Below are positions 47,562-57,580 of a DNA stretch of 64,000 nt, in pieces. The position numbers and the translations under genes were made by a program. The notes under the pieces were generated by a model. The model saw only the letters and a program-made list of their open reading frames with translations. It was not told the DNA's origin and ran no database searches. Each line of letters begins with the position of its first letter. Positions within the stretch are counted from its first letter, which is position 1. The stretch comes from an uncultured Candidatus Entotheonella sp. (lineage in GTDB: Bacteria; Tectomicrobia; Entotheonellia; Entotheonellales; Entotheonellaceae): assembly GCA_958295825.1 (NCBI GenBank), contig OY282375.1, forward strand, positions 3,271,489-3,335,488, written 5' to 3'.

Positions 47562-50500
47562 TTATGGCATGCCTTGATGCAGTTCCCTATATTTCAGCAA
47601 GCAATCTCCGAGGTAGCTACGGCTGTCATCAGTGAGTCTACTTAAATCCATGAGACGTGCCAGGTCACGCGCCGGGTCTTCTGACGCTCGCAATCCAGGG
47701 TGGGCCTTGATGAGTCCGAAAATCTCCGCTTGCGGGATATCTCGGGGTGTCCTTTTCAGATCAGACCGGAATGGCAAAACTGCAGCATGGCTTCCCGGCT
47801 TCCAGATGAAGACGTTACCATTTTCCTCATGGCGCTCATTGTTTCCGAGACAGTTTAGAACACGCTCCCGGATCCGCCGCCCAGCACGTTGCCAGCCGTG
47901 CTGACGCGCAATTTTCCGAACAAGCTGAATATCGTGGAGTGGGCCATCCATCGCTACGATTTCGGACACGAGCCCCTCCAGTGTCGGTACGTATGAGAGA
48001 TCGAAAAATTTGTCCGGCTCAAGAGCGGATGCCACCCCAGCATCAGAACCGCCGTCACCGAAAGTATTTGCAGAGGATGCGCTGTTCTCGCTCCGGTCGA
48101 TCACCGCACCAGAAAAGCGTTCGGCTTCCCAGGGCTTCCCAAGCGGGTTTGCCGGCGATCTTTCGTTCAATTGGAGATCATCAGGCAAGGGGGCATCAGG
48201 TACGGCAGAAGATTGAGGTTCCCCTTCTTCAATGGGAGAAGCTGACGGTTCCAGGCCATAAGATGCCTCTTCCGTTATCCTGTCACATACCGCCTTTTCC
48301 CGTTCGGCCCGGTCTCGTTCCAGCAGTTCACCTAGCTGGCCGTGCACGCGTTCAAGCGCATCCGACCCACGCGTGAACCAGTCCGTAGACCAAATGCGCA
48401 AAATCTTCCAGCCGAGATTGCGCAGAACCGCTTCACGTATCTGGTCGCGGTCACGGGCTGTAGCGGAGCGGTGATAGGTCGCCCCGTCGCATTCGACTCC
48501 CGCGAGATAAGTCCCTGCTTTGTCTGGATGGACCACCCCCAAATCAATGCGGAAACCGGACACCCCAATCTGCGTCCGTACCTCCCAACCTTTACCGCGC
48601 AATGCGTCAGCCATCGATTCTTCGAACGGACTTTCGGCAGGTCCGAGTGAGCCGGCGTCCATGGCCGGAAGGGCTACGGCTCCACGCTGCGCATAGTCCA
48701 GGAAGTTTTTCAGGTGTGCGACCCCCAAACCCTTGGCCCGGGTTGTATCAATCTTATCGGAGGTGATGGATGAAAACACATGCAATTCTTCCCGAGCCCT
48801 GGTCACCGCCACATTCAGACGCTTCTGTCCGCCGTCGAGATTGATCGCACCAAAGGTCATCGGCAGTTTGCCCGCCTTGTCCGGCCCAAAGGTGATTGAG
48901 AACAGCATCACGTCCCGCTCGTCGCCCTGAATGCTTTCGAGGTTCTTGACGATCGCCGGTTCTTCTCGGTCGGCGTCAAAGAACCATTCCAGAGCCGGTG
49001 TCTTGCGACGTTCGGCATCCAGAAGGTCCAGAATCAATTCCTGTTGTTGAACATTGAACGTGATGATGCCAAGCGTGGGTCGCTCGGCCTCCTTTCTGTT
49101 CAGCCACAATTTCAATCTTTCAACGGCCAATTGTACGACTGCCTTGGCCTCAACCTCGTTTATCCGCCCTGAACCACGCGCATAGATGCCCTGGACGAGA
49201 TGAAACCGCACCGCATTCGATTGCGTTCTGGGCGACGGGAACGTAACAAGCTGATCCTTATAATAGTGATGGTTGGAAAAGGCGATCAGAGCCTCATCAC
49301 GGCTGCGGTAGTGCCAGTTCAGTTGACGTTCTGGTAGGGCGTTTCGCGCCTCATCGAGGATACTGGGCAGATCCTGCTCATAGAACGCCAGACCGTCATC
49401 ATCGCCGTCGCTGTCGGTACGGCCAAAGAAATTCGTCGGCGGCAATTGCATGGGGTCACCGACGATGACGGATTGACGTCCCCGCGCAATGGTGCCAATC
49501 GCATCCCAGGTCGTAATCTGTGAGGCTTCGTCAAAGATGACCATGTCGAACAGCGCCTGGTCTGCCGGGAGATATTGAGCCACCGATAGAGGCGACATCA
49601 GCACGCAGGGCGTCAGCTGGGTAAACGTTTCCCGCATGCGCTCAAGGAGTTGACGGATTGATGTTCTCGGAGACTTCAGCCCAAGCTGACGCCGTAGAAA
49701 CCCCAACTCAGAGTTGGTAGGGACGCCATCTTTGGCGGGAAGTCCATGCGCTACCTTCAGGCGTACTTGTGTCGCGGCAAGTTGTTGAATGGCTTCAACG
49801 GTTTCACGGAATCGTTGAATTCTGTCTTCCTGCTCCCAGTGCACGAAGTTGCGCAGGCAAGGACTGGCATCTATGGCGTCAGACAACCACCACTGAAAAT
49901 AGGCCACTCGGAACGCCGACTTGGCATCAGAAACCGTGCCGTTTTGCAACGCTTCGATAAGCGGGCCAAGCCCCCGTGCCGTTGCTTCCTTGCGAACCAT
50001 CGTCCATTTCAACCAGTCTTGCAGACGTCCGGTCTTGGATTTCATATCGGCCAGTACTGAACCCAGGTATTTCAGAGACGGCACCTCGAGCTCCCCCTCT
50101 GCAACAGTGCGGCATGCAGCCATCGATTTGCCAAATTCGTCTTTGGCTGCCAGAAACACGGCCGCTTTCTGGGCCACCTCGGTGCTCTCTCCTTTGTCGA
50201 TTGCCTGGGCCAACCTTTCGCCTGCCTTTTCGGATTGGCGTTTCATTTCATAAAAAGTTGCACGTATGTCTGCAGCATCAGAGAGATAGGCGCGCAGCGG
50301 TCGCGGCTCACTTTGGGTACCATTGAAGTCTGGCAGTTTTGCCAGCAGGCTGGTCTCAATTTGCGCAATTCCCCCTTGTATGGCCTTGAGCGGTGCAAGT
50401 TCTGTAGCAGGGTCGACACGCCCGGCAGAAGCATAGCTTTGCAACCATTTGCGCACCCGCCGCCGTCCAAAGACAGAAAATGGCCACAGTCTGGCACTCG

Positions 50501-53480
50501 CCCGGCGCCATTCGCGGTCGATCTCTTCCAACGGCACGCGAACGATCTCACTGTCCTCATACGTGGCACGCAACCGGCTTCTCTCGCTGCGGTAGGTGTC
50601 TATGGCAGCTTCAAATCCATCCAGACCGGCTGTCATCTCGTCGAATCTGCTATCCAAAACAACCCGAAAGTCATCATGCGTGATTCGTTCGATGGCCTTG
50701 GCCAGTCGCAAGAGCATACTTTGACGAGCCTCCGACACATCGGCATCGGCCTCTAAATCAAGGACTTCCCCCAGGGCATGACAGGCCTTCGCCAAGGCAT
50801 GGGTAGCGGTGGCCAGCGAATCAATGCGCTTGATCAATTTAATTTGCCAGCCATGGGACCACTCTGTGTGATTAACCCAAGCCCATACCTGACACTCCGC
50901 AACCGCGGAAAAGGCCAATCCTGCCCGCTCAGCCAGATTCTCCAAGTCTCTATAGCTGTCTCGGTCATGGCTATCGTGGGAGGCAAAGGAAAGATCGAAC
51001 GTGACGGTTTCACCAGCGACCCTCCCAATGGCGTCAAAGATGCTGAAGCCGTGACTCCCCGCATGGTGTAACGCGGCGACATAATGGTTCAACTCGTCGC
51101 GCCGAACTTCCAGGTCAGACGTTAGTGAAACCCATTCTTGTGATCTGTCTTCTGCAATTCGGTCCCACGCCTGCCCCAGCTGATTGATCACCGATTTTCG
51201 TTCCGTCTTGTTGGAATGCAATTCCAGACAGACATCAGCCAAGCCGCAGGCTTTCAGCCTTCGATGCACCACATTCAATGCCGCGGCCTTTTCGGCCACG
51301 AACAGTACGGTTCTGCCATTAGCCAGACAATGCGCGATCATATTGGTAATCGTCTGGCTCTTTCCCGTCCCCGGCGGTCCAATCATGACAAAATCGTTGC
51401 CCGCTGCCGCCGCAACCACAGCGGCAAGCTGCGAACTGTCGGCGGGCAGTGGCATGAACAGATTCTTAGGCGCAACCCGTCGGTCAACCTCTGATGGCTG
51501 GGGCATGCTTGAACCGCCGCCCGTTTGAAACGCCTCAGTCGGGTTGTCGATCAGGTGCCGGACGAGGCGATTGTTACGCAAGCCGTCTGTTCGGTCGACC
51601 AAGTCTTTCCACATCAGAAATTTGGCAAAAGAAAAAACGGAGAGCGCAATGTCCTCGGTAACTTCGAAGCCGGGCACGTCCCTTACTGCTTGGCGCATCG
51701 TCTGCAAAATCCTCGGGACGTCAAGGCCCGCCTGATCCCTCGGCAATTCACCGCGCAACTGCGGCACTTGGAGGCCAAAATCCTGCTCCAAAAGCTGCAG
51801 AAGGGTTTGGTTGAAGCGGACGTCATCTTCATGGTGCGACAGGTAATAATCGGATTGTGCCGAGCGCCGGCTCAACTTGACTGGCATCAGCAAGAGCGGC
51901 GCCCGATACGAACGTGTATCGGTCTCGGATTTCTTCCACCGCAAGAATCCCACCGCCATGAAGAGCGTGTTCGTGCCGCCCTCGGCCAAGTCAGCTTGCG
52001 CCTTGCGGTAAAGCGTCGTTAAACGTCCCTTCATGTCTTTGCCGGCCACAGGCGTGCACAGTTCCCTTTTCTCGAAAGCGGACTTGGCGAAATTGCCGTC
52101 AATATCGCGCCCTGTCTGGCGCCGGTAGCTATCAGGATCCCGTTCGCCCACGGGGTTTTCGTCGATAAGGGAAATGATCCTGAAGCGCCTGCCATCGGCC
52201 AGGGCATCCTCAAGCGCAGGGACATCCGAACAGACGAAGCGAAGGGTTTGCTTGGTTTCGGAGAAATTCAGCAGACGGTTGCGGAGGGACAAATCAAGCA
52301 ATTTCTTCTGCCAGCGCTCAATACGACCCTGGGGTGTCTGCGGCGTCTCTTCAACCGTCTCGGGCGGCAGCCAATCCAGCGACGGCGTCTCGGGTAGCGG
52401 CGCTGCCGCAACCTGGTCCTGCGGTTGTGGCGCTTCCGAGTCCGCGGTTTGGCGACTCGACAAGGGCTTGATGCCCGCGGACCTGGCTCGGGCAATATCA
52501 ATCACCCAAAGGAATTCAGCCTCTCTTTCCTCTCTCAACTGCCCCATAATAGCGTTGTCCGCCGCGTATGCGAAATCAACGCTCGGGCGCTTGGTCAGCA
52601 AGGTGGCCTCGAACGGTACAAACTCATGTGAAGCGACGGCCTTGCGAACGTCGGTCACATCTGACTCAACGGTCCTTGCGAACGTCTTGTTGCAAAGCCA
52701 CACGCCAGCAAAGGCATGGCCCTCCGTAAAGATCACCGCCGGGTTCAAGCCCGCCTGCTCAAGGGCGGCAGCCAGAAGAAGCGACAAATCAAGGCAAGTT
52801 GCCAGGCCGTTCTGTACGATGTTCCCCGGATCGCGCACTTTTTGCCCCTGTGACTCGAACGACTTCGGTGGCTCGGCATAGGAAAGCCCCAACCCCGTCA
52901 CCGCCGACCAGACGGCACCAGCCAGCATGTAGACTCGCCTCGGGTCGCCGCTTTGATAGCCATCCAGCGAGCCGTTTTCACCGTTAGCTTCTAACAGGCG
53001 AGACGCATCCTTAAGGATTCGTGCCGTCTGTACATGGTTCGGCGATACAAACGCAGCCAGCATTTGGGCCATTTCCGATGAGCCGCCCCATTCGTCACGG
53101 GCCAGAAGTTCGATCTCCACCGGCTGTTCGGCCAGCAATTCCGACTCGCGGAACAACTGAAAGACCAGCTCCCCACGCTCCGCTTCATCAAGGCGATCCA
53201 AGGTCCCAAAATCAAGGGATACCCGTAGGTCAGACAGATCCAGCGTTTCGCCAGCCGGAATGCGATCAATGATCCATTCTTTTGAGCGACAAAACGTGGG
53301 TTGAACCGTTAAGGTCAAACGCAGGTTTTCGAGCGGCCCTGGCGAGTCGTTGCGCACAGCAACACGTCGAAGGATCGGCACGAAATTCTGAGCCGACGCG
53401 AAGGTGATTTTAGTGGCAGCATCTATTTCGAGACAAACCTGTTGGTAATTGCCGTCCGAGGTCTGGATGTCGTTATCCAC
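47562..53480 (-). CDS. DUF4011 / SF1 helicase / Vsr-like nuclease / DUF3320 protein (probable antiphage defence, Hhe-like)
   Basis: 1972 residues from GTG 53480 (AGAGGGG upstream). Order: N-terminal region with a transglutaminase-like core (NGLATCLDLSLLLAAALEQ, Cys229, then TEGHAFAGVWL, His255); DUF4011 from RIERWQKKLLDLSLRNRLLN (about 387) to about 560; SF1 helicase with Walker A GPPGTGKSQ at 701-709, Walker B DMVIFDEASQ near 1315 and GDPMQLPPTNFF; helicase C-half with SIQGDERDVMLFSITFGP and LNVAVTRAREELHVF. A Vsr/MTES_1575-like nuclease follows at about 1610-1720 (FEESMADALRGKGWEV, GVECDGATYH, GWKILRIWSTDW), and a C-terminal DUF3320 (GPLHDIQLVRKIARQHGWQR). This architecture matches, from memory, the single-gene Hhe antiphage system. 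GC content is lower than its neighbours, and phage-derived debris lies next to it. Confidence 0.88.
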   Translation of the reverse strand: MDNDIQTSDGNYQQVCLEIDAATKITFASAQNFVPILRRVAVRNDSPGPLENLRLTLTVQPTFCRSKEWIIDRIPAGETLDLSDLRVSLDFGTLDRLDEAERGELVFQLFRESELLAEQPVEIELLARDEWGGSSEMAQMLAAFVSPNHVQTARILKDASRLLEANGENGSLDGYQSGDPRRVYMLAGAVWSAVTGLGLSYAEPPKSFESQGQKVRDPGNIVQNGLATCLDLSLLLAAALEQAGLNPAVIFTEGHAFAGVWLCNKTFARTVESDVTDVRKAVASHEFVPFEATLLTKRPSVDFAYAADNAIMGQLREEREAEFLWVIDIARARSAGIKPLSSRQTADSEAPQPQDQVAAAPLPETPSLDWLPPETVEETPQTPQGRIERWQKKLLDLSLRNRLLNFSETKQTLRFVCSDVPALEDALADGRRFRIISLIDENPVGERDPDSYRRQTGRDIDGNFAKSAFEKRELCTPVAGKDMKGRLTTLYRKAQADLAEGGTNTLFMAVGFLRWKKSETDTRSYRAPLLLMPVKLSRRSAQSDYYLSHHEDDVRFNQTLLQLLEQDFGLQVPQLRGELPRDQAGLDVPRILQTMRQAVRDVPGFEVTEDIALSVFSFAKFLMWKDLVDRTDGLRNNRLVRHLIDNPTEAFQTGGGSSMPQPSEVDRRVAPKNLFMPLPADSSQLAAVVAAAAGNDFVMIGPPGTGKSQTITNMIAHCLANGRTVLFVAEKAAALNVVHRRLKACGLADVCLELHSNKTERKSVINQLGQAWDRIAEDRSQEWVSLTSDLEVRRDELNHYVAALHHAGSHGFSIFDAIGRVAGETVTFDLSFASHDSHDRDSYRDLENLAERAGLAFSAVAECQVWAWVNHTEWSHGWQIKLIKRIDSLATATHALAKACHALGEVLDLEADADVSEARQSMLLRLAKAIERITHDDFRVVLDSRFDEMTAGLDGFEAAIDTYRSERSRLRATYEDSEIVRVPLEEIDREWRRASARLWPFSVFGRRRVRKWLQSYASAGRVDPATELAPLKAIQGGIAQIETSLLAKLPDFNGTQSEPRPLRAYLSDAADIRATFYEMKRQSEKAGERLAQAIDKGESTEVAQKAAVFLAAKDEFGKSMAACRTVAEGELEVPSLKYLGSVLADMKSKTGRLQDWLKWTMVRKEATARGLGPLIEALQNGTVSDAKSAFRVAYFQWWLSDAIDASPCLRNFVHWEQEDRIQRFRETVEAIQQLAATQVRLKVAHGLPAKDGVPTNSELGFLRRQLGLKSPRTSIRQLLERMRETFTQLTPCVLMSPLSVAQYLPADQALFDMVIFDEASQITTWDAIGTIARGRQSVIVGDPMQLPPTNFFGRTDSDGDDDGLAFYEQDLPSILDEARNALPERQLNWHYRSRDEALIAFSNHHYYKDQLVTFPSPRTQSNAVRFHLVQGIYARGSGRINEVEAKAVVQLAVERLKLWLNRKEAERPTLGIITFNVQQQELILDLLDAERRKTPALEWFFDADREEPAIVKNLESIQGDERDVMLFSITFGPDKAGKLPMTFGAINLDGGQKRLNVAVTRAREELHVFSSITSDKIDTTRAKGLGVAHLKNFLDYAQRGAVALPAMDAGSLGPAESPFEESMADALRGKGWEVRTQIGVSGFRIDLGVVHPDKAGTYLAGVECDGATYHRSATARDRDQIREAVLRNLGWKILRIWSTDWFTRGSDALERVHGQLGELLERDRAEREKAVCDRITEEASYGLEPSASPIEEGEPQSSAVPDAPLPDDLQLNERSPANPLGKPWEAERFSGAVIDRSENSASSANTFGDGGSDAGVASALEPDKFFDLSYVPTLEGLVSEIVAMDGPLHDIQLVRKIARQHGWQRAGRRIRERVLNCLGNNERHEENGNVFIWKPGSHAAVLPFRSDLKRTPRDIPQAEIFGLIKAHPGLRASEDPARDLARLMDLSRLTDDSRSYLGDCLLKYRELHQGMP

Positions 53481-53651
53481 AAAGACACCCCTCTTCCGCG
53501 AATAGTCGATCTTCCATTTTCTTCAACCTCCGAAAGCTCCAACCCAAAGTTAGGCGTGATGACGACTTTGGGTTGAGACTTGTTCGACACTTTCCTATCC
53601 CTGTTTTATACGGAGAGTCTCAATTTACACTATATTCTGGCCGCGCAACCC

Positions 53652-55292
53652 TCACAGGGGATGAATCAGGCCGCGCAAGGCGCCATGACGCAGTTCGACA
53701 AACAGGTCCGGGCATTCCTCGCGTACCCGTTCGAGGTCGCCCACCAGGCGTTGCCAATACGCTTGGTAGGCGTCGTACAACGGTGGCAGCTCAGCCACCA
53801 GGCACGGGCGCAGGGCTTCGGGCTCCAGCGGTTCGACGAGGCGGTCCTCATAGGCGAGGTTCATGTTGAGGTACTCGTTCTCGTAGCGGTCCTGATGCTG
53901 CTCCCTGACAGCCGCGTCCCCGCCGTCCGGGCCGTAGGTGAAAAACGGCCCCGCTTCCTTGCCCATCACGGCGACCTGCCCGGTGGTGAAGCCATAGTGG
54001 CGATACAGGCCGGAACGCACGGAGGTGGCGTGGCTGTCCATGGCGCAGTAGGCGCCGCCAAACGCCTTGTCGATGACCACCGAAACGCGCGGCACCATGA
54101 GGTTGGGGTAGGTCATCAGCAGCCCGGCGCCCTTGGACAGAATCTGGCCCACCGATTCCGCCTGCGTGGCGATGAATCCCGGCACGTCCACCAGCGTGAT
54201 GACGGGCAGGTGATAAGCGTTGGCCAGCTTCAGGATGCGCGTGACCTTGGACGACGAGTCCGCCGTCATGGAACCCCCCAGAACCTGCCGCTGATTGGCA
54301 ATGACCACGACCGCAATGCCGGCGATGCGCGCCAAGCCAACGACCGCCGAGGGGGCGAATTTCTCGTGGTACTCGAACCACGAGCCGTCGTCCACCGCCG
54401 CTTCGATGAACGTGCGCACGTCCCAGGTGGCGTTGCGCTTGAGGCGGGCGTTGCGCCGCGCCTGCGTCACGATGGCCCGCAAGTCGGTGGGCACACCGCG
54501 TTTTTCCCACGACGCAGCGCGCGGCGGCAGGGACCACATGCTCTGCGGCAGGTACGAGAACCACTTGCGCGCCAGGGTCGCCGCCGCCTCGTAGGTAGCG
54601 ACCCGGTAGTGCGCCTCGCCGGATTGCTCGCTGTGCAGTTGCGCGCCGCCCATCTCGTCCGGCGTCACCTCCTCGCCGGTGGCCACACGAATCACCTGCG
54701 GCCCGGTGACGGCCATCATGCTGCCATCGATCATGATGACGGTGTCGGTCATCACCGGTGCGTAGGCGCCGCCGCCAGCGTTCAGTCCGGACAGGATGGA
54801 CAGCATGGGAATGCGGCCGGAGAGTTCGTTGATCTGCGTGAAAATCTTGCGGAAGATGTCGAGCGAGGCCACGCCGTCGTTGATGTCGGCGCCGCCGGAA
54901 TCCCAATCAATCAGCAGCGGGCAGCGCCGTCGCTCGGCGAACTGCATGTGCTTGATGAGCTTGTCGCCGGTGGAGATGGTGACCGCCCCGGCAGCAATGG
55001 CGGAATTGAAGATAGCCACGGCGACGGGCCGGCCGTTCATGTCGCCGCAGCCAGTGAGCAAGCGGCGCTCGCCGTGCCGTGGGTCGAGGTCGGGGCTGGG
55101 TGCGTGCTCTTCCGTGAAGGTTCCGGCATCGAACAGGGGCGCGATTTTCTCCTGGACGGTCAGCTTGCCGCGGGCGTGCTGCCGCGCGGCGGCCTGAAAG
55201 TCCGGCCGCGTCCACACTTCGCGCAGGTACGACAGGGTTTCCGCCAAGCCGGCGCCTGTCGGCTCGTTAATGGTCTCTGTCTTTTCGCCCAT
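53652..55292 (-). CDS. Acyl-CoA carboxylase carboxyltransferase (beta) subunit
   Basis: 546 residues. Two crotonase-like halves: GDKLIKHMQFAERRRCPLLI, SILSGLNAGGGAYAPVMTD and the CoA/biotin-pocket motif in the second half, PVITLVDVPGFIATQAES with VVIDKAFGGAYCAMDS. Propionyl-/methylcrotonyl-/geranyl-CoA carboxylase type. The biotin carboxylase/BCCP alpha subunit is not adjacent, so the substrate class is open. The Shine-Dalgarno is weak. Confidence 0.92.
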   Translation of the reverse strand: MGEKTETINEPTGAGLAETLSYLREVWTRPDFQAAARQHARGKLTVQEKIAPLFDAGTFTEEHAPSPDLDPRHGERRLLTGCGDMNGRPVAVAIFNSAIAAGAVTISTGDKLIKHMQFAERRRCPLLIDWDSGGADINDGVASLDIFRKIFTQINELSGRIPMLSILSGLNAGGGAYAPVMTDTVIMIDGSMMAVTGPQVIRVATGEEVTPDEMGGAQLHSEQSGEAHYRVATYEAAATLARKWFSYLPQSMWSLPPRAASWEKRGVPTDLRAIVTQARRNARLKRNATWDVRTFIEAAVDDGSWFEYHEKFAPSAVVGLARIAGIAVVVIANQRQVLGGSMTADSSSKVTRILKLANAYHLPVITLVDVPGFIATQAESVGQILSKGAGLLMTYPNLMVPRVSVVIDKAFGGAYCAMDSHATSVRSGLYRHYGFTTGQVAVMGKEAGPFFTYGPDGGDAAVREQHQDRYENEYLNMNLAYEDRLVEPLEPEALRPCLVAELPPLYDAYQAYWQRLVGDLERVREECPDLFVELRHGALRGLIHPL

Positions 55293-55403
55293 TGTTTCGT
55301 CTGTCTCTACTTACATGCACGTGCCGATTTGCAGATCCCCAAATTGTACTGGAATTCGTTGTTAGGACAACGTTTACGAGCTATCTGGGACTGACTGCCG
55401 GCA

Positions 55404-56510
55404 TTACGGCAGGTTGGCGTGACCGCCTTCGTCGAGCAGGCGCTCGATCACCGCCTTGGTGCGCTGCGAGGCGTGTCCGTCAAGGCCGTGGAACAGGTAG
55501 TTGCGGTAAGCCTGGGAATGCTGCCGGCGCTCCGCATCGTCCCGCAAAGCGTCGGCCACGGCGTCGCCGATCTCGTCGGGTCGAGTGATATGCAGGAAGG
55601 CGCCCGCGAGGAAATCCTGCATGGTTTCGCCGAGCAGGGGCTCGCCGTCGTGATGGTGCATGCCGGCGTCGGGCAGCACGAAGATGATGCCGGTTTTGTC
55701 GAGGGCCAGAAAATCGAACAATGTGCTCGACGCCTCACTGATCAGCGTATCCGCGACGTGCAGATAGGGCACGATGTTGTAGTCATCCACCGACAACAGC
55801 ACGGCGTGCGGGAACGCCTTCACGGCGCGTTGGTACAGCCTGTGGTGCCAGTGTGGGGCGTATTTGCCGCGCCAACTGTATTGATGCAGCTTGATGATCA
55901 GGTTGTACCGCTGCGTCTCGGTCAGGATGCGCTCGCGGACGACATCGATGCAGGTCGGTTTGTAGGTGGGCGCGAACAGCACGGTCGGCTTGCCAGGATC
56001 AAGACCCAAGCAGCTCAGAATATCACTGCGCGACGGCTTTTGCGGCCCGAACAGGGGATCGAGCTTCGGCAGGCCGACCTTGTGTACCGTCGATGCCCCC
56101 AGCGCGTTCGCCTGCCGAATCTTGTCAACCCGGTAATCGCCCTCCACGAAAATTTGGTAACGGGTGCGGGGCTGCTGACGAAGGTTGCGGTGCAAGATGT
56201 TCTTGATGCCGGTGCCGTGGTTGACGAAGCACAACAGGGTGGTGCCATATCGTTTCGGGTCGCGCACCGTATCGCCCACGATTACGATGTCGAAGCCGCG
56301 GGTGTCATCGGCAATCGTCAGCCCCTCGGCGCGAAAACGGGCCTCAAGGTTCCGACGAAGCGAGCGGCTGAACAGACCAAAACGGCGTTCGGCGTCGTGG
56401 GAGCAGACGAAGGCGATGTCGTACCGTGGGTCTTGGCGAAACACATGGTAAAGCGGGTCGATAGCGGCGCGGTGATATAAATGCCCGATTTCGAAAAGCA
56501 GTCTGATCAT
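55404..56510 (-). CDS. CDP-glycerol glycerophosphotransferase-like protein
   Basis: 368 residues from ATG 56510, which overlaps the preceding glycosyltransferase stop (ATGA). GT-B-like fold: MIRLLFEIGHLYHRAAIDPL at the N-terminus, TVLFAPTYKPTCIDVV, LIIKLHQYSW, and the donor-site region VADTLISEASSTLFDFLALDK as in the Glyphos_transf (TagF/TagB) family. It probably transfers a polyol-phosphate or related unit onto a surface glycan. Last gene of the GT4-GT9 unit. Confidence 0.7.
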   Translation of the reverse strand: MIRLLFEIGHLYHRAAIDPLYHVFRQDPRYDIAFVCSHDAERRFGLFSRSLRRNLEARFRAEGLTIADDTRGFDIVIVGDTVRDPKRYGTTLLCFVNHGTGIKNILHRNLRQQPRTRYQIFVEGDYRVDKIRQANALGASTVHKVGLPKLDPLFGPQKPSRSDILSCLGLDPGKPTVLFAPTYKPTCIDVVRERILTETQRYNLIIKLHQYSWRGKYAPHWHHRLYQRAVKAFPHAVLLSVDDYNIVPYLHVADTLISEASSTLFDFLALDKTGIIFVLPDAGMHHHDGEPLLGETMQDFLAGAFLHITRPDEIGDAVADALRDDAERRQHSQAYRNYLFHGLDGHASQRTKAVIERLLDEGGHANLP

Positions 56511-57580
56511 GCGACGCCGCTCTCCCACGTGGCCCTAGCCGCGGCCAGCACGCGGGCACTGGAAATGTCTTGCATGCAGGCGTGATGTCCCCGCGGGCAG
56601 CGCATCGAGCCTTTGGTGCTGCACGGGCGACAGGACAAAGGCTCGCTGACGACCTCGGCGCGAGCCTGAAACGGATAGAAGCCGAACTCCTGCACGGTGG
56701 GGCCGAAGACGGCCACAACGGGAACTTGCAGGGCGGCGGCCATGTGCATGAGGCCGGAATCGTTGCTGATGAGCAAGCGGCAACGGCTCAGCAGGGCAGC
56801 GCTGTGCATGAGCGACAGGGCGCCGGCGCCGTTGACAACCGGCACGTCGAGGTTGTCACACAGGATGTGGGCCAGTTGCGCTTCGTCCGGGCCGCCCAGG
56901 ATGACCACGGACGCCTGCTTTTCCCGCGCCAATGCCTGCGCTACGGCGGCAAATCGTTCCACGGGCCAGCGCTTGGTGGGCCAACGAGCGCCGGGCGCCA
57001 CCGCCAACAAAGGCTGATTCGTGGCGCCGGGCAGGCTGCGGACGACGTGGGTCTGCATCGCTTCCGCGCTTTCGGGATCGAGATACATTGTCGGCGCGCC
57101 CAGCCGGCCCGTGAGGCCCAGACGCCGCAGAGGCGCGGCATAGATCTCGGGCACCGGCGTCATGCGCCGCAAGGTGTTCCAACCCAGACGCACCAGCAGG
57201 GCGCGGCGCAGGACCCGCTTGTTATAAACCAGCTTGCGACGCGCCCGCAGCCCCCGCAGGAGTAATTGACTACGCGGCGTGCAGTGCAAGTCCAGGGCCA
57301 GGTCATAGCGGTCGGCGCGTAGGCCGCGCAACGTGCGCAGCAAGGATTGTCGGGAATCGAACGTCAGCAGGCGGGTAATGCCGGGATGGGCTCGTAACAG
57401 ATCGCGGTATTCGGCCTTGATGAGCACGTCGACCTGGGCCTGTGGGCAAGTGGCACGCAACAGATTCAACAGCGGCGTCATCAGCAGGATGTCGCCCAAC
57501 GCACTCAGGCGGATCAACAGGATGCGCCGCAGTTCGCCAAACGCGACGGCACCGCTATGCGGGGCGATGATTGAGGACAT
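56507..57580 (-). CDS. GT9-family glycosyltransferase (heptosyltransferase-like)
   Basis: 357 residues from ATG 57580 (AAGG 9 nt upstream); the frame extends 67 codons further, inside the upstream gene, without support. RRILLIRLSALGDILLMTPLL is the GT9 N-terminus, with LLISNDSGLMHMAAALQVPVVAVFGPT and PGARWPTKRWPVERFAAVA in the C-domain. Family members add heptose to LPS inner core. The C-terminal SCRPCSTKGSMRCPRGHHACM Cys cluster is typical of this family. It overlaps the GT4 gene by 26 nt. Confidence 0.9.
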   Translation of the reverse strand: MSSIIAPHSGAVAFGELRRILLIRLSALGDILLMTPLLNLLRATCPQAQVDVLIKAEYRDLLRAHPGITRLLTFDSRQSLLRTLRGLRADRYDLALDLHCTPRSQLLLRGLRARRKLVYNKRVLRRALLVRLGWNTLRRMTPVPEIYAAPLRRLGLTGRLGAPTMYLDPESAEAMQTHVVRSLPGATNQPLLAVAPGARWPTKRWPVERFAAVAQALAREKQASVVILGGPDEAQLAHILCDNLDVPVVNGAGALSLMHSAALLSRCRLLISNDSGLMHMAAALQVPVVAVFGPTVQEFGFYPFQARAEVVSEPLSCRPCSTKGSMRCPRGHHACMQDISSARVLAAARATWESGVA

